DNA from: Mermis nigrescens
Taxonomy: Eukaryota; Nematoda; Enoplea; Mermithida; Mermithidae
Assembly (NCBI GenBank): GCA_036768485.1
Contig: JAVLUZ010000142.1
Span: 11,027,456-11,091,455 of the forward strand
Direction of reading: 5' to 3'
DNA: 64,000 bases
Shown: one piece after another, positions 12,117-64,000 of the stretch
How positions within the stretch are numbered: the stretch's first letter is position 1
How the letters are laid out: the number at the start of each line of letters is the position of its first letter
Translations under genes and position numbers: made by a program
The notes under the pieces: generated by a model
What the model saw: the letters and a program-made list of their open reading frames with translations, nothing else
What the model was told of the DNA's origin: nothing
The model's database searches: none

Positions 12117-12535
12117 GTGTGCAAGATTTTTACAGGTACAAAATGATCTTAAAAATGGTGATATGGCGAAAAAACAATTTTCCAACGTCTCTCATATCGA
12201 GCACTACTCATTGGGATCAAAAATCGCGAAAGAAATCAAAAAATTTCAAAAATCAAATTGGGTGTGGTTTTTTGTTTTTTTTTGGGAAGGGTGGGGGAGT
12301 GGGCAGCACTAAAATTCTGGGGGAGGGGATGCAAGATTATTCAAAGGTCAAAAAATGGTCTCAAAAATGGTGGTATTGCGAAGAAACATCATTTTCCAAC
12401 ATTTCTCACCGAGCACTATTCATTGGCATCAAAAAATTGTGAGAACATAACAAAAATGTTCAAAAATTGAATTCTGGAAGGGGTATTTTGGTTTCGGGGG
12501 AGGGGGGAGGTATTCGGCCCTTGGGTGCATGCCCA
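12117..12535. mobile_element. Two degenerate family-B MITE copies in tandem
   Basis: Two successive stretches (about 12117-12290 and 12297-12535) share the family-B body: the ATGG...GTGG block, the GAGCACTA..CATTGG block, and G-rich ends. A (TG)n tract at 12079-12121 precedes them. Open frames here are MITE shadows. Confidence 0.7.
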
Positions 12536-12702
12536 TGTTCACTTACGGTCAAGGCCCCACATGTTCATGTTGGCCCTGACCGCCATGTGAGGTAGGTCTA
12601 AATCCCCACGTGCATGTCTGGTCCGGAGTAGAAACGGCATTCATTCCAAGGTCCGATCATTCCGAAAGGGGAGGAATGTACGTAAGTGAAGCACCTATAG
12701 TC

Positions 12703-12926
12703 TGTTTCATTTAACTTTGGGATTATTGAAAAAATTTAAAGTGACTACAAAAGTGTTTTAAACTAGTACAGTTAATATGATATTCCACAGTATGTCGAGT
12801 CACTTGGAAAACGCATGCCAGTGTTAAGCCGCATTACTGCATCAGAAGTTTAAACCGCTTTTGTAGCTTAAAGCTTGCGGTAAAATTTCAAAGAAAACCG
12901 CAAAGTTAAATGAAACAGACTATAAC
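12703..12926. mobile_element. Short TIR element (TATAGTCTGTTTCA)
   Basis: Starts TATAGTCTGTTTCATTTAAC and ends with the complement TAAATGAAACAGACTATA. One of three related copies (2983-3147, 12960-13139). Confidence 0.82.
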
Positions 12927-12959
12927 CTTTCGAGAACCGTTCGCAGCAGTTGGAAGAGT

Positions 12960-13139
12960 TATAGTCTGTTTCACACAACTTCGTTCATAAATTTTGAAAA
13001 CTATCTACCGACAATAAGCTGACAGATTGCGATTATAGCATTGACCTGATATATAATTATCGTAACCCTCGAGCTGATACTGTCGTATGAACCATTTCTT
13101 AGAATTTATGCACGACAGTTATGTGAAACAGACTATAGT
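12960..13139. mobile_element. Short TIR element (TATAGTCTGTTTCA), second copy
   Basis: TATAGTCTGTTTCACACAAC and ATGTGAAACAGACTATA ends; only 34 bp after the previous copy. A lone end, CAGACTATAG, at about 13504 suggests a third overlapping copy. Confidence 0.82.
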
Positions 13140-13192
13140 AGCGGTGTTGTTTCAGCCGGGTTCGATTCTCGGTCGCAGCTAATATTTTACAC
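13138..13192 (+). repeat. tRNA-like T-arm (SINE or tRNA relic)
   Basis: GCCGGGTTCGATTCTCGGTC matches a tRNA T-arm with a Pol III B-box core (GGTTCGATTC) and a pairing stem CCGGG/CTCGG. No A-box or cloverleaf is found upstream, so this is a relic, not a tRNA gene. Confidence 0.45.
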
Positions 13193-13659
13193 TTTGTATG
13201 TATGTACAAATGTATGATCTCGTCAGGTTAGTACGTAGGTATGTACTCTAGACGTTTATTGATAATCCGCATCAGTTTTTAGAGTGCGCTTAACAAAAGC
13301 TTCTGTGTCATTTGAATTAATGTAAGAAAACCTGGTGTAAGAAATCGAGGGATAAACAAATGTCTTATTACTTTAATACTCGATTTCTACGTTGTGCGAC
13401 GGAGTACGGATTGACCCGAATCGGCGCCGAGCGGCGAAGAAATTGGATTACTAGCAATAAGCAATTTTGGTTACCGATCACTTTTATGTACTAGGTTGAA
13501 AAAACAGACTATAGGTTTAGGAATTCCTTAGCATATTAGACTTTAGCCAATGGTCTAAGCGTTTTGTTTTCTGAACAAAAAATTTCACCTGAATGCTTAG
13601 TATGAAGAAAACAATCCTTTAGTCTTTGCTTTTCGTCCGACTAAACTAAAGTATTTTGG

Positions 13660-13665
13660 TTTATT
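13660..13665 (-). promoter_or_regulatory. Candidate poly(A) signal of the RdRP gene
   Basis: AATAAA on the minus strand about 300 bp past the terminal stop codon. In AT-rich DNA this hexamer is frequent, so this is only the nearest plausible signal. Confidence 0.3.
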
Positions 13666-13961
13666 CGAGAATCAAATCCGAATTAAAAATAACCGCAAGA
13701 CATCCAAACACGAACCATTATGTACAACCACCTGCGCGCATATTTAAGTGAAATCGTTAAAGTTGATATAAATTGCAGTACGCTACGACAAATTTTTTAA
13801 ATTTGGCAGACAATCGAAAAACGACGATTAACGTATGTATAAGTACATGATGTGCATCATGCATGTAGCACATCTAAAATAAAAGAGCACAGCTTAACAC
13901 GAAGAAAAATGCGTTTTTAACAGGTTTTGCAAGGATATAATTGCACAACTATGAAACTAAT

Positions 13962-62956
<48,995 letters not shown>

Positions 62957-62989
62957 CTGCGAAAAAAGACAAGCGTACAATCATGCATG

Positions 62990-63412
62990 CGCACAAGGTC
63001 CAAAGTTCTGGGGGGGCGGGTAAACAGGAATTTCCCGAGGGGAGGGGATAAATGATTAATTTTTACGGCTTATTCAGGCGCTAAACTGATGAGTTAACGT
63101 TGACGCCGGGATAGGTCACAAAAACCGCATTTTTCGACATGTTCTATCCATTAAGATAATAAAATTTGAACTTTTTTTCAAAAAATTTTTAATACAAAAA
63201 GCTATGAAAAGTGTCATTTTTTGGTCGCGCTTGGGCCAAAATGATAGAAAAATACTTCATATCTGGCGAAAAGCGCCAAAAATTTCAAGATTTTACGCCA
63301 AAGGCAGTCGATTTTTCCGTCTTTCCGTGCATTATCTTAACATTCAAATTTTTTTCCGGCCAAGGGGAAGAAGAAGGCCACCCTCACCCCCTAAAATACG
63401 GCCCTGCCTGTA
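62990..63412. mobile_element. MITE with GGCGAAAAGCGCC core
   Basis: G-run near the left end, GTTCTATCCATTAAGATAAT, a modified hairpin core (63265), and right end CCCTAAAATACGGCCCTGCCTG. Related to the 23438 and 50544 elements by body motifs. Confidence 0.6.
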
Positions 63413-63429
63413 AAATACATACCCTTTAC

Positions 63430-63550
63430 TTAGTCGTGTTTCACTCTTCTTGAATATTCTTTTGATTAAGTTTGCGTGAAGCAAATGACGACAAGAACGA
63501 TGGAATGGCTTCGACCATAAAATATGCATGAAATAATGGACAAAAAGTGT
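63430..63550 (-). CDS. Possible additional upstream RdRP exon
   Basis: A 121-nt open stretch has a CATTTAG acceptor and a GTAAAG donor. Read from phase 0 it ends in phase 1, exactly what the next exon (62956) requires. The translation contains HILWSKPFHRSCRHLLHA and a basic tail. It has no diagnostic family motif and could be chance, since MITEs flank it on both sides. Confidence 0.35.
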
Positions 63551-64000
63551 CTAAATGAACAGAGTACCTACTATCATACATGATCTGGGGGGTTGGGGGA
63601 GGGTTTCAACCCCAGAAAAATGAGCATCGCCAGAAACGCCGAAAAACGATGTTCTTGACGCGTACACAGCATTTTTGGGCCCAAAAAAACGCACTTTGAA
63701 ATTTCGCTCCCCCAGAATTCCCATACTGTGCATGCCTTAGTACTACTCGAAAAAATGCTTCAAATTATACCGCTAGTGCTAGGCATCGTTCGGCGCTACG
63801 AGCATTTCATAATGCCAAAAAATAGGATTTGGGTCCGAAAATGGTCTGACGGGGTATGCCGCCCAAAAGTTGCGGTAAGGGGGATAACCCAATAACCCAA
63901 TGTGCATGTGTGCGTACAATGTAATATACATATATGCAAGCAAGAAATTTAAAAAAGTGTAAGCCCTCTATTCAAATAAAATCTGTCAGACGTAAAAGAT

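Noticed and set aside
13138..13192. A functional tRNA gene
   Set aside because: Only a T-arm is present; no acceptor stem, D-arm or anticodon arm could be found upstream.

Overview
This is a gene-poor, AT-rich metazoan window dense in transposable elements. It has spliceosomal introns of about 0.1 to 9 kb, GT-AG boundaries, no operons and no bacterial signals. The main content is one very large gene on the minus strand. Its last 20 recognisable coding exons lie between 62956 and 13962 (a possible further exon is at 63550-63430), and the 5' end lies beyond position 64000. I joined the exons by reading phase. The product is a cellular, RNAi-type RNA-dependent RNA polymerase (RdRP; family of EGO-1/RRF, QDE-1 and plant RDR), with the catalytic DLDGD motif in the exon at 30770-30891. 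Animals known to keep this family include nematodes, chelicerates, some cnidarians and amphioxus. The large introns, non-nematode acceptor sites and TE load suggest a chelicerate or similar invertebrate, but I cannot settle the taxon.

Layout. 1-13900: intergenic DNA with a small plus-strand secreted cystatin-like gene (4928-6714), one plus-strand orphan exon candidate (7692-7880), a TTTACAC/GTGTAAA-rich satellite (about 8020-10290) and a long-TIR mariner-like element (10976-11730). 13962-25532: five 3' exons of the RdRP, encoding a C-terminal extension. 25532-46468: the catalytic core exons. 46469-62956: N-terminal-side exons separated by introns up to 9 kb. 62957-64000: the next intron, mostly MITEs.

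The introns are filled with short inverted-repeat elements. Many are flanked by clean 8-bp target-site duplications, the signature of hAT-superfamily transposition, and several families share an internal core, GGCGCGAAGCGCC, which contains the very stable mini-hairpin GCGAAGC. Insertions are nested: a 2.3-kb non-LTR retrotransposon sits inside a hAT element inside an RdRP intron, and MITEs sit inside MITEs. Several copies of one MITE family lie in opposite orientations within the RdRP transcription unit, so its pre-mRNA could fold into long double-stranded stretches, the substrate class this enzyme's own pathway handles. A single-base frameshift interrupts the RdRP just after the catalytic exon. 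The phases of neighbouring exons show that exactly one base is missing, so it is either a sequencing or assembly error or a recent disabling mutation.
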